Positions 9,654 to 18,342 of a DNA stretch of 64,000 bases are shown piece after piece. A model generated the notes under the pieces. That model was not told the DNA's origin. It saw only the letters and a list, made by a program, of their open reading frames with translations, and made no database searches. The position numbers and the translations under genes are program-made. Numbering within the stretch: the first letter of the stretch is position 1; every line of letters starts with the position of its first letter. The DNA comes from Bradyrhizobium sp. 21 (lineage in GTDB: Bacteria > Pseudomonadota > Alphaproteobacteria > Rhizobiales > Xanthobacteraceae), in the NCBI RefSeq assembly GCF_023073335.1, contig NZ_JADPJG010000035.1, positions 177,902 through 241,901 of the forward strand. Direction: 5' to 3'.

Positions 9654-11246
9654 ATGACTGACCATCCCCGCCGCGTCACCCGCGCCCTTCTCTCCGTCTC
9701 CGACAAGACCGGCCTGATCGACTTCGCAAAGGCGCTTGCCGCGCACGATGTCGAGCTGGTCTCGACCGGCGGCACCGCCAAGGCGATCGCAGCCGCCGGC
9801 CTCAAGGTGAAAGACGTCTCCGAGCTGACCGGCTTCCCCGAGATGATGGACGGCCGCGTCAAGACGCTGCATCCGAAGGTGCATGGCGGCCTGCTCGCGA
9901 TCCGTGACAACAAGGATCATGCGGAAGCGATGACGGCGCATGGCATCGCGCCGATCGATCTCCTCGTGGTCAATCTCTATCCGTTCGAGGCGACCGTCGA
10001 CAAAGGCGCGGGCTTCGAGGATTGCATCGAGAACATCGACATCGGCGGCCCCGCCATGATCCGCGCCGCCGCCAAGAACCATGACGACGTCGCCGTCGTC
10101 GTCGAGGCCGAGGACTACAAGGCCGTGCTCGACGAGCTCGCCGCCAACAACGGCGCGACCACGCTGAAACTGCGCCGGCGGCTTGCCGCGAAGGCCTATG
10201 CGCGCACCGGCGCCTACGACGCCGCGATCTCGAACTGGTTCAACCGCCAGCTCGAGATTGACGCGCCCGATTTCCGCGCCTTCGGCGGCAGGCTGATCCA
10301 GTCGCTGCGCTATGGCGAGAATCCGCACCAGACCGCGGCGTTCTATGCGACGCCCGACAAACGCCCGGGCGTATCCACCGCGCGGCAATTGCAGGGCAAG
10401 GAATTGTCCTACAACAACATCAACGACACCGATGCGGCCTATGAATGCATCGGCGAGTTCGATGCCAAACGGACGGCGGCCTGCGTCATCGTCAAGCACG
10501 CCAATCCGTGCGGCGTGGCCGAAGGCTCCGATCTCGCCAGCGCCTATCGCAAGGCGCTGGCCTGCGATTCCACCTCGGCGTTCGGTGGCATCATCGCGAT
10601 GAACCGCGCACTCGATGCCGACACCGCGCGCGAGATCACAAAGATCTTCACCGAGGTGATCATCGCACCGGATGCGAGCGAGGAAGCGATCGCGATCATC
10701 GGCGCGCGCAAGAATTTGCGCCTGCTGCTCGCCGGCAGCCTGCCCGATCCCCGCGCGCCCGGACTCACCGCCAAGACGGTGGCGGGCGGCCTTCTGGTGC
10801 AGAGCCGCGACAACGCGGTGGTCGACGACATGATTTTCAAGGTCGTGACCAGGCGCGCGCCCAGCGATGCCGAGATGCGCGACCTCAAATTCGCGTTTCG
10901 GGTCGCCAAACACGTCAAGTCCAACACCATCATCTACGCCAAGGATCTCGCCACCGTCGGCATTGGCGCCGGCCAGATGAGCAGGGTGGATTCAGCGCGG
11001 ATCGCGGCGCGCAAGGCCCAGGATGCGGCCAACGAGCTGAAGCTGGCCGAGCCGCTCACCAAGGGCTCGGTCGTGGCCTCGGATGCGTTCTTCCCGTTCG
11101 CCGACGGCATGCTCGCCTGTATCGAAGCCGGCGCCACGGCCGTGGTGCAGCCCGGTGGCTCCATGCGCGACGACGAAGTGATCAAGGCCGCCGACGAGCA
11201 CGGCATCGCCATGGTGTTCACGGGCACGCGGCACTTCAGGCACTAG
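9654..11246 (+). CDS. purH: Bifunctional AICAR transformylase / IMP cyclohydrolase
   Basis: A 530-residue enzyme for the last two steps of de novo purine synthesis, AICAR to FAICAR to IMP. The N-terminal MGS-like cyclohydrolase domain has MDGRVKTLHPKVHGG near residue 64. The AICARFT domain has the KHANPCG signature near 280 and ends with the conserved GGSMRDDEVIKAADEHGIAMVFTGTRHFRH. ATG 9654 matches the family N-terminus (RRALLSVSDKTG-type). It converges with an MFS gene across a palindromic repeat element. Confidence 0.97.
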   Translation: MTDHPRRVTRALLSVSDKTGLIDFAKALAAHDVELVSTGGTAKAIAAAGLKVKDVSELTGFPEMMDGRVKTLHPKVHGGLLAIRDNKDHAEAMTAHGIAPIDLLVVNLYPFEATVDKGAGFEDCIENIDIGGPAMIRAAAKNHDDVAVVVEAEDYKAVLDELAANNGATTLKLRRRLAAKAYARTGAYDAAISNWFNRQLEIDAPDFRAFGGRLIQSLRYGENPHQTAAFYATPDKRPGVSTARQLQGKELSYNNINDTDAAYECIGEFDAKRTAACVIVKHANPCGVAEGSDLASAYRKALACDSTSAFGGIIAMNRALDADTAREITKIFTEVIIAPDASEEAIAIIGARKNLRLLLAGSLPDPRAPGLTAKTVAGGLLVQSRDNAVVDDMIFKVVTRRAPSDAEMRDLKFAFRVAKHVKSNTIIYAKDLATVGIGAGQMSRVDSARIAARKAQDAANELKLAEPLTKGSVVASDAFFPFADGMLACIEAGATAVVQPGGSMRDDEVIKAADEHGIAMVFTGTRHFRH

Positions 11247-11270
11247 ACGTCCAGCGCACTAACTCTCAAC

Positions 11271-11404
11271 GGGTCGTCCCGGCGAAGGCCGGGACCCATA
11301 CCGCGTGATTTATCGTTAGAGCGCGGTTTCGGTACCGCACAACCACCAGCTTTCGCCAAATTGCACTTGGTGATTATGGGTCCCGGCCTTCGCCGGGACG
11401 ACGG
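11271..11404. repeat. Paired palindromic repeat (family A)
   Basis: Two hairpins, GTCCCGGC-GAAG-GCCGGGAC (11276-11295) and its inverse with loop CTTC (11380-11399), flank about 85 bp as an inverted pair. The same design recurs at 28931-29056, with single arms near 44402 and 47185. It lies between convergent purH and the MFS gene, where it could act as a two-way transcription barrier. Confidence 0.85.
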
Positions 11405-11410
11405 TAAAAT

Positions 11411-12796
11411 TTATTGCTCCCGCACCCGCATCAACAGTCCCAGCCCGGCGACGAAGAACACCACCAGCACGGCCATGCCCGCCTTCTGGCTCGCCGTCAC
11501 GGCGGTGATCACGCCGATCAGCAGCGGGCCGATGAAGGACGTCACTTTCCCCGTCAGTGCGAACAGGCCGAAATACTGCGCGATGCGGTCCTTCGGTGCG
11601 AGACGGATCAGGAGCGTGCGTGAAGCGGCTTGCAGCGGACCACCGGCTGCACCGATCAGGCAGCCCAGCACCAGATAAGCGCGTTCGGCCGCAGCTGCGA
11701 ACAATGCACCGCCGGGCGCGGGCGGCGCGACCTTGATGAAGAAGATCGAATCCTTGTCGACCAGCAGGATCGCCGCCACCGCCAGCAGCAGGACCAGCAT
11801 GCTGCCGGCGATCACGCGCTTCGGCCCGATACGATCGTCCAGCTTGCCGCCAAGCCAGGCGCCGAACGCGCCGGCGATCGCGAGCATGATGCCGAAGGTG
11901 CCGATCTGGATCGTGTGCCAGCCGAAGGTGCCGGCGGCATAGATACCCCCGAACGCGAACAGCGACACCAGGCCGTCGGTGTAGATCATGTTGGCGAGCA
12001 GGAATGCGGCCAGCGACTTCTGCTGCGGCAAACTCCTGATCGATTGCTTCAGCTCGGAAAGGCCCTCGCGCAAAGCTTCGCGCACCGGGCGCTTCGCCGG
12101 GTAATCGGGCGTGAACAGGAACATCGGTGTCACGAAAATGATGAACCAGAGCCCGGTCAACGGCCCGGCGGCGCGGTCGCCCTGATGAGTTGCGGGATCG
12201 AGCCCGAACAACGGCATCAGGCCGAGCAGCGTGCGGCCGGTCTCGGGATTGGCGGCGAGCAGGCCGAGCACGATGATCAGGCTGACGATGCCGCCGACAT
12301 AACCTGTCGCCCAGCCGGTGCCGGAGAGCCGGCCGATCCGCTCCGGCGGCACCAGGGTCGGCATCATCGCATTGTTGAAGAGGGTGGCGAATTCCGCGCC
12401 GACGCTGGCAAGCGCGACCGCGGTGAGCAGCGGCGGAATGATCGAGGGATCGCCAGGCTTGCCGATCCACAACGTGCAGGACGCCAGCACCAGCAGCGCG
12501 CCGAATCCCGCGATCCACGGCTTCCTGCGGCCCGAAGCATCGGCAATGGCCCCCAGCACCGGCGACATCAGCGCGATCGCGAGGCCGGCGGCGGCCATCG
12601 CAAAGCCCCACAGCGATTGGCCGGTGGCGGCATTTGGCGCAATGCTGGTGGCGAAATAGGGCGCGAACACGAAAGTCGTGATCAGCGTGAAATAAGGCTG
12701 CGCGGCCCAGTCGAAGAAAATCCAGCTGACGACGGCGGCGCGCGGCGGATAGGTCCGCTGCGCCTCTACGCGCGCATCCGAGGCAATCGTCGTCAT
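11411..12796 (-). CDS. MFS transporter (UMF1/Atg22-like)
   Basis: A 461-residue inner-membrane transporter with about 12 hydrophobic segments. The opening VVSWIFFDWAAQPYFTLITTFVFAPYF and the cytoplasmic loop ADASGRRKPW are typical of the UMF1 (Atg22-like) branch of the major facilitator superfamily. The ATG at 12796 is chosen because the reading frame upstream runs into the divergent ggt gene. The substrate is unknown. It diverges from ggt across 102 bp, so the two may be coregulated, for example for amino acid or peptide turnover, but that is inference. Confidence 0.85.
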   Translation of the reverse strand: MTTIASDARVEAQRTYPPRAAVVSWIFFDWAAQPYFTLITTFVFAPYFATSIAPNAATGQSLWGFAMAAAGLAIALMSPVLGAIADASGRRKPWIAGFGALLVLASCTLWIGKPGDPSIIPPLLTAVALASVGAEFATLFNNAMMPTLVPPERIGRLSGTGWATGYVGGIVSLIIVLGLLAANPETGRTLLGLMPLFGLDPATHQGDRAAGPLTGLWFIIFVTPMFLFTPDYPAKRPVREALREGLSELKQSIRSLPQQKSLAAFLLANMIYTDGLVSLFAFGGIYAAGTFGWHTIQIGTFGIMLAIAGAFGAWLGGKLDDRIGPKRVIAGSMLVLLLAVAAILLVDKDSIFFIKVAPPAPGGALFAAAAERAYLVLGCLIGAAGGPLQAASRTLLIRLAPKDRIAQYFGLFALTGKVTSFIGPLLIGVITAVTASQKAGMAVLVVFFVAGLGLLMRVREQ

Positions 12797-12898
12797 CGTC
12801 CAGCCCCCATCACGAACAGTTTTGCCTCTCTCTTGGCGCAAACCGTATAGCATTACCGTGACGCGTGTGAACCGGCTCGAAGCCACGACGGAAATTTG

Positions 12899-14650
12899 AT
12901 GATCTCGTCTTTTTCGGCACGGCGAATATTTTTCGCCTTCATTGCCACTCTGGCGTTCGGTCTTGTCCCCGCCACCGCGCAGGATGCGCGGCGCGCCTAT
13001 ATCCCACCTCCGCTCGACACGGTGCACGCCGTCGCGGCCGAGCACGGCATGGTGGTGGCGCAGGAGAAAATCTCTGCGCAGGTCGGCGCCGACATCCTGC
13101 GGCGCGGCGGCAATGCTGTCGATGCCGCGGTCGCGACCGGTTTTGCGATGGCCGTGACCTATCCGCGCGCCGGCAATATCGGCGGCGGTGGTTTCATGGT
13201 GATCCATTCCGCTGAACGTCATGAAGATATCGCAATCGATTACCGCGAGACAGCACCGGCGGCGACGACGGCGCAGATCTTCCTGGGCCCCGATGGCAAG
13301 CCAGATACGGCGAAGTCGCGCGATTCCGCGCTCGGCATTGGTGTGCCCGGCACGGTGGCAGGTCTCGCCCTCGCGCTAGAGAAGCACGGCTCCGGCCAGT
13401 TCACGCTGGCGCAGTTGCTCGAACCGGCGATCGCGCTCGCGCGCGACGGCTTCATCGTCACCGACGACATGGCCGACACCCTGCCGGGCTGGCACCGACG
13501 CCTCGCACGCTGGCCGTCCTCGGCCAAAATCTTTTCCCGCTCCGATGGCACACCACTCGGCGAAGGCGATAGGATGATACAGAGCGATCTCGCCGAAACG
13601 CTATCGGCGATCGCAGCGCAAGGTCCGCGCGGCTTCTATGAGGGGCCGGTCGCGGAAAAACTTGCCAAGGCCGTCTCCGATGCCGGCGGCATCATGACGC
13701 CGGCCGATTTGAAATCCTATCAGGCGGTGATCCGCGCGCCGATGCGCGGCACCTATCGCGGCTATGACATCGTGTCGATGCCGTTGCCATCGTCCGGCGG
13801 CGTGGTGCTGGTGGAGACCCTCAATATCCTCGAAGGATTTGAGCTCGCTGATTTGAAGCAGGGATCGCCGGCCTCGCTGCATCTGCTGATCGAGGCCATG
13901 AAACGCGCCTATGCTGACCGTGCGCGCTATCTCGGTGATCCCGCCTTCGTCAACGCACCGATCGAGACGCTCACCGCCAAGGACTACGCCGCCAAGCTGC
14001 GGGCAACCATCTCCGCCGATCGCGCCACGCCGTCGAGCAAGCTCGTTTCCGCCGCGACCTCGCCGCGCGAGGGCAGCAACACCACGCACTTCTCCGTCGT
14101 CGACAGCCGCGGCAATGCGGTCAGCAACACCTATACGCTGAACTTCAGCTACGGCGTCGGCCTTGTCGCTGATGGCACCGGCGTGCTGCTCAACAACGAG
14201 CTCGACGATTTCACCGCCGCGGTCGGCGCCTCCAATGCCTACGGCCTCGTCGGCTACGAGGCCAATCTGCCCGGGCCCGGCAAGCGGCCGCTGTCCTCGA
14301 TGTCACCGACCATCGTGCTCAAGGACGGCAAACCGGTGCTGGTGACGGGCTCGCCTGGTGGCAGCCGCATCATCTCGACCGTGCTGCAAGTGATCGTCAA
14401 CGTCCTCGATTACAAGATGGACGTTGCGGCGGCCGTGGCCGCACCGCGGCTGCATCACCAATGGCTGCCCGACGAGGTCCGGATCGAGAGCGGCTTTCCT
14501 GACAATGTCCTGGTCGAGCTGAAGGCAATGGACCACCTCATCGTCGAACCGATGGGACAGACATCCGCGAATTCCATTGCAGTGACCGCCAACGGACCGC
14601 TCGGCGCGCCCGATCCCCGCACACGAGGCGCGGAAGCAGCGGGGCAGTAG
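12899..14650 (+). CDS. ggt: Gamma-glutamyltranspeptidase
   Basis: A 583-residue periplasmic Ntn-hydrolase that cleaves glutathione and other gamma-glutamyl compounds. A signal peptide covers about residues 1-28 (cleavage after ATAQ). Autoprocessing is expected before the first Thr of NTTHFSVVD (about residue 395), giving large and small subunits. Substrate motifs SSMSPTIVL and GSPGGSRII follow. The start is ATG 12899, one codon after an in-frame TTG. The downstream MFS gene is 95 bp away. Confidence 0.95.
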   Translation: MISSFSARRIFFAFIATLAFGLVPATAQDARRAYIPPPLDTVHAVAAEHGMVVAQEKISAQVGADILRRGGNAVDAAVATGFAMAVTYPRAGNIGGGGFMVIHSAERHEDIAIDYRETAPAATTAQIFLGPDGKPDTAKSRDSALGIGVPGTVAGLALALEKHGSGQFTLAQLLEPAIALARDGFIVTDDMADTLPGWHRRLARWPSSAKIFSRSDGTPLGEGDRMIQSDLAETLSAIAAQGPRGFYEGPVAEKLAKAVSDAGGIMTPADLKSYQAVIRAPMRGTYRGYDIVSMPLPSSGGVVLVETLNILEGFELADLKQGSPASLHLLIEAMKRAYADRARYLGDPAFVNAPIETLTAKDYAAKLRATISADRATPSSKLVSAATSPREGSNTTHFSVVDSRGNAVSNTYTLNFSYGVGLVADGTGVLLNNELDDFTAAVGASNAYGLVGYEANLPGPGKRPLSSMSPTIVLKDGKPVLVTGSPGGSRIISTVLQVIVNVLDYKMDVAAAVAAPRLHHQWLPDEVRIESGFPDNVLVELKAMDHLIVEPMGQTSANSIAVTANGPLGAPDPRTRGAEAAGQ

Positions 14651-14745
14651 CCCTGTCCCTGCATGGCGCGCAGGCCTGCCCGTGCTTGCGCAGGCCGTAG
14701 CGCGTGCTACCACCGACCGCATAAAAAGCTGCCGGGGAAACGCAC

Positions 14746-16041
14746 ATGAGCACGACCGATCCGACCCAGCGCATCGAACGCGCCGAGATCGAGGACACCA
14801 GCCTTCTCGCCTTCTACCGCGATATGAACGCGCCGGAGCGGCGGACATTCTGGGCCTGCGCGGCCGGCTGGGCGCTCGACGGCATGGACTTCATGATCTA
14901 TCCGCTGGTGATCGGCACCATCATCGCACTGTGGAAGGTCGATGCCGCCTCAGCCGGCCTTGCCGGCACGGTGACGTTGCTGGCGTCCGCGATCGGCGGC
15001 TGGCTCGGCGGCTATCTTTCCGACCATATCGGCCGGGTCAGGACGCTCCAGATCACCATCATCTGGTTCTCGTTCTTCTCGCTGGTCTGCGCGGTCGTGC
15101 AGAATTTCGACCAGCTCCTGATCGCGCGCGCCGTGCTCGGCCTCGGCTTCGGCGGCGAATGGGCGGCGGGCGCCGTGCTGATGGGCGAAGCGATCCGACC
15201 GCAATATCGCGGCCGCGCGGTCGGCTCGGTGCAATCGGGCTGGGCGGTCGGCTGGGGCCTCGCGGTGCTGTCGCAGGCAATCCTGTTCTCGGCCTTGCCG
15301 GCGGAGAGCGCGTGGCGCTGGATGTTCGTGATCGGCGCGCTGCCGGCGCTGCTGGTGTTCTACATCCGCCGCTCCGTCACCGAGCCCGAGATTGCGGCCG
15401 AGGCCCGCGCCAAGCAGGCCGCGAGCGGCGATCGCCCGGCACTTTGGGAGATTTTCTCAGGCCCGATCCTGAAGACCACGATCCTGGCCTCGCTGATGGC
15501 GACGGGCTGCCAGGGCGGCTATTACGCTGTCACTTTCTGGGTGCCGCAATTCCTGACCAAGGAGCGGCATCTCTCGATCGTCGGCTCGACCGGCTATCTC
15601 TCGACGCTGATCATCGGGTCCTTCATCGGCTATCTCGTTGGCGCCTGGCTCGCCGACCGGATCGGACGGCGCAATCTGTTCCTGACCTTCTCGATCGGCG
15701 CCATCGCGGTGGTGCTGCTCTACACGCAACTTCCGCTGACCAACGAAATCCTGTGGGTGCTCGGCTTCCCACTCGGCTTTTTCGCCTCGGGCTATTTCTC
15801 CGGCGTCGGCGCGTTTCTGACCGAGCTCTTTCCGACCCGGCTGCGCGGCTCCGGTCAGGGCTTTTGCTACAATTTCGGACGCGGCATCGGCGCGCTGTTT
15901 CCGTTCCTTGTCGGTGCGCTGTCCGCGACGACGTCGCTCGCAAATGCGATCGCGATGTTCGCGGTGGTGGCCTATGCGCTGTTCTTCATCGCCGCATTCG
16001 CGCTGCCGGAGACGCGCGGGCGCGTGCTGCACGCAGACTAA
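14746..16041 (+). CDS. MFS transporter, metabolite:proton symporter type
   Basis: A 431-residue protein with about 12 membrane segments. The motifs DGMDFMIYPLVIGTI (TM1), GGYLSDHIGRVRTL (loop 2-3 signature), LGFGGEWAAGAVLMGE and GSVQSGWAVGWG match the sialate/aromatic-acid/metabolite-proton symporter branch of the MFS. It imports a small organic acid or similar; the actual substrate cannot be read from sequence. It lies downstream of ggt on the same strand and converges with a GST gene. Confidence 0.88.
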   Translation: MSTTDPTQRIERAEIEDTSLLAFYRDMNAPERRTFWACAAGWALDGMDFMIYPLVIGTIIALWKVDAASAGLAGTVTLLASAIGGWLGGYLSDHIGRVRTLQITIIWFSFFSLVCAVVQNFDQLLIARAVLGLGFGGEWAAGAVLMGEAIRPQYRGRAVGSVQSGWAVGWGLAVLSQAILFSALPAESAWRWMFVIGALPALLVFYIRRSVTEPEIAAEARAKQAASGDRPALWEIFSGPILKTTILASLMATGCQGGYYAVTFWVPQFLTKERHLSIVGSTGYLSTLIIGSFIGYLVGAWLADRIGRRNLFLTFSIGAIAVVLLYTQLPLTNEILWVLGFPLGFFASGYFSGVGAFLTELFPTRLRGSGQGFCYNFGRGIGALFPFLVGALSATTSLANAIAMFAVVAYALFFIAAFALPETRGRVLHAD

Positions 16042-16068
16042 CAGATCACCTCGGAGCGGTGAGGAAAC

Positions 16069-16734
16069 TTACCGCCCCACCAGGTACGGTCCGCCCTTTT
16101 CCAGCGCACGCGCATACGCTGGTCGCGCGTGAATGCGCTCCAGAAACGCCATCGCCTTGGGATGGCCAAGCTCGAGCCCGCCGCGCGCTTGCGCGGCTTC
16201 GAGCGGAAAGCTCATCTGGATGTCGGCGGCGGTGAACGCGCTGCCGGCGAACCACTCGCTCTTGCCAAGCTCGCCTTCCCAGTAATCCATGTGCTGCTTG
16301 AGCTGCGGATTGACGAGCGCAGTGAGCGCCTGGTTCGAGACCTTGCGTACCAGGGGGCGCAGCAACGCCGGCGCGCGCTTCGGCATCAGCGTGAACAGCA
16401 GCTTGAGCAGCAGCGGCTGCATCGCCGAGCCCTCCGCGTAGTGCAGCCAATAGGTGAAGCGCAGTCGCTCCGGCGTGTTGGGTGGCGGCACGAGCCGGCC
16501 GTTGCCGTAGGTCGCGATGAGATATTCGATGATCGCGCCCGACTCGGCGATGGTGTTGCCGTTGTCAGTGATGACGGGCGATTTGCCGAGCGGATGGATG
16601 GCGCGCAGCTCCTTCGGCGCGCGCATGTCGGGCTGGCGCTGATAGCGCACGATCTCGTAGGGCACGCCCAACTCCTCGAGCAGCCACAGCACGCGCTGCG
16701 AGCGGGAATTGTTGAGGTGGTGAACGGTCAGCAT
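16069..16734 (-). CDS. Glutathione S-transferase family protein
   Basis: A 221-residue cytosolic GST. The thioredoxin-like N-terminal domain carries NNSRSQRVLWLLEELGVPYE, cis-Pro KSPVITDNG and glutathione-binding ESGAIIEYL. The helical C-terminal domain has the FTAADIQMSFPLE N-capping motif. ATG 16732-16734 gives the family N-terminus. It diverges from the DUF2239 gene, with a repeated ACCCGG operator in between that might serve both. Confidence 0.92.
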   Translation of the reverse strand: MLTVHHLNNSRSQRVLWLLEELGVPYEIVRYQRQPDMRAPKELRAIHPLGKSPVITDNGNTIAESGAIIEYLIATYGNGRLVPPPNTPERLRFTYWLHYAEGSAMQPLLLKLLFTLMPKRAPALLRPLVRKVSNQALTALVNPQLKQHMDYWEGELGKSEWFAGSAFTAADIQMSFPLEAAQARGGLELGHPKAMAFLERIHARPAYARALEKGGPYLVGR

Positions 16735-16818
16735 CGCGAGGTCCCCAGCTTGGCGTGGTCGGTCGGCCGCGTACCTGCCAGCCCGGGAGCACAATGTCGA
16801 GCCATCCGGGCGGATATT

Positions 16819-16861
16819 TTCACCCGGGTATATTGACGTTGACAATTTACCCGGATATAAA
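16819..16861 (+). promoter_or_regulatory. Promoter with two ACCCGG-type operator repeats
   Basis: TTGACG (16833-16838) and TATAAA (16856-16861) are 17 bp apart and read toward the DUF2239 gene. Two near-identical 14-mers, TTCACCCGGGTATA (16819-16832) and TTTACCCGGATATA (16846-16859), start 27 bp apart. The second covers the spacer and the -10, and the first abuts the -35. This is a convincing repressor-operator layout. The regulator is not in view; control of the divergent GST gene is possible. Confidence 0.65.
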
Positions 16862-16879
16862 AGGGCCAACATCACCAAT

Positions 16880-17473
16880 ATGGCAATGATTACAATGCAA
16901 AGGACTTTCACCGCCTTCCAGGGCCCGCGCCGCCTGGCATCCGGATCGGCAGGAGAAGTCGCGCTCGTCGTCAAGCGGATGGCACCGCAGCCGGACGAGC
17001 CGATCATCATCTTCGAGGACGACACGGGCCGATCGATCGACTTCGATCTGCGCGGCGGGGACCGCGAGGTGTTGGCGCGGTTGGCGAAGCTTGTCCCGCC
17101 CCCGGTTGAGGAGACCGCACCAAGCGAGCCGCGCGGCCGCGGCCGGCCCAAGCTCGGCGTGGTCGCGCGCGAAGTGACGCTGTTGCCCCGACACTGGGAG
17201 TGGCTCGGCGCGCAACCCGGCGGCGCTTCGGTCGCGCTGCGAAAACTCGTCGACGAAGCCAGGCGCGCGAGCGGCGACAAGGACCGCGAGCGGCAGGCTC
17301 GCGATGCGGCCTATCACTTCATGTCGACCATGGCGGGCAACCTGCCGCAATTCGAGGAAGCCTCGCGCGCTCTGTTCGCGGACGACCGGCGGCGCTTCAC
17401 CGGACTGATCGCGGACTGGCCCACTGATATCCGCGACCACATCGTCAAGCTCGCCACCGGCGACCGCGCGTAA
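16880..17473 (+). CDS. DUF2239 family protein
   Basis: A 197-residue protein of unknown function. It has TFTAFQGPRRLASGSAGEVALVVKR at the start, a central RGRGRPKLGVVAREVTLLPRHWEWL block resembling a DNA-binding AT-hook-like basic patch, and the family ending RRFTGLIADWPTDIRDHIVKLA. DUF2239 assignment is by recognition. There are three close in-frame ATGs (16880, 16886, 16895) without a strong ribosome-binding site; if the promoter call is right, the leader is only a few bases. No membrane segments. Confidence 0.8.
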   Translation: MAMITMQRTFTAFQGPRRLASGSAGEVALVVKRMAPQPDEPIIIFEDDTGRSIDFDLRGGDREVLARLAKLVPPPVEETAPSEPRGRGRPKLGVVAREVTLLPRHWEWLGAQPGGASVALRKLVDEARRASGDKDRERQARDAAYHFMSTMAGNLPQFEEASRALFADDRRRFTGLIADWPTDIRDHIVKLATGDRA

Positions 17474-17620
17474 CACATGCTTGCACATCGCTGTGGCGCA
17501 AGCGGACGATCCGGGGTCTGATCCGACGAAATCATCAAGATATTATGACCGTCATTAAACGGTGGACCTGTGGCGTGGGCTGCGCCACAATGCGAAAAAG
17601 CGACGTCAGGGAGAACGATT

Positions 17621-18229
17621 TTGACCCGCACAGCCCCGCAGTTCCTGTTCGATTTCGGCAGCCCGAACGCCTATCTCAGCCATCTCGCAATCCCGGCGAT
17701 CGAAAGCCGCATCGGCGTCAAGTTCGAATACGTTCCGATCCTGCTCGGCGGCATCTTCAAGTCGACCAACAACAAGTCGCCGGCCGAGACGCTCGCCGGC
17801 ATCAAGAACAAGCGCGAATTCCAGGCGATCGAGACCGAGCGCTTCGTCAAGCGCTTCAAGGTCGAGCCTTATGTCTTCAACCCAAACTTCCCCGTCAACA
17901 CGCTGAACCTGATGCGTGCGGCAATCGCGGCGCAGCTCGAGGGGGTGTTCGAAAAATATGTCGAGGCGGCCTTCCACCACATGTGGCGCGAGCCGAAGAA
18001 GATGGACGATCCTGAAATCGCGGCGAAGGCGCTGGCGTCCTCCGGCCTCGATGCTCAAAAACTGTTCGCCCGCGCCGGGGAGCCCGAAGTGAAGGGCAGG
18101 TTGATCAAGAACACCGAGGAGGCCGTCGCGCGTGGCGCGTTCGGCTCGCCGACCTTCTTCGTCGGCAACGAGATCTTCTTCGGCAAGGAGCAGCTGCGCG
18201 AGGTCGAGGAGATGGTGTCGGGAAAGTAG
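17621..18229 (+). CDS. DsbA-family oxidoreductase / 2-hydroxychromene-2-carboxylate isomerase-like
   Basis: A 202-residue thioredoxin-fold protein of the kappa-GST/HCCA-isomerase branch: FLFDFGSPNAYLSH replaces the CXXC motif, and GAFGSPTFFVGNEIFFGKEQL is the conserved cis-Pro region. The start is TTG 17621, preceded by AGGGAG (17608-17613) seven bases upstream; a longer frame from 17570 has no such site. HCCA isomerases act in naphthalene-type degradation, but most homologues, like this one away from degradation genes, have unknown glutathione-dependent roles. Confidence 0.87.
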   Translation: MTRTAPQFLFDFGSPNAYLSHLAIPAIESRIGVKFEYVPILLGGIFKSTNNKSPAETLAGIKNKREFQAIETERFVKRFKVEPYVFNPNFPVNTLNLMRAAIAAQLEGVFEKYVEAAFHHMWREPKKMDDPEIAAKALASSGLDAQKLFARAGEPEVKGRLIKNTEEAVARGAFGSPTFFVGNEIFFGKEQLREVEEMVSGK

Positions 18230-18264
18230 TCCCGTCAATCTCCGACGACAGAATGTGATCGCGG

Positions 18265-18302
18265 TGACATTCTGGATTGCTTCGCTTCGCTCGCAATGAC
18301 GA
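18265..18302. repeat. Palindromic repeat, family C (single arm)
   Basis: The segment ending GCTTCGCTTCGCTCGCAATG matches one arm of the longer element at 54151-54237. It lies between the DsbA-like and reductase genes. Confidence 0.7.
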
Positions 18303-18342
18303 CTATAGATAGACCGCCAATAGCAAAAATAAGGACAATCCC

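Noticed and set aside
11630..12850. Long open frame on the plus strand opposite the MFS gene
   Set aside because: Low-complexity Arg/Glu/Gln-rich product antisense to a clear membrane transporter.
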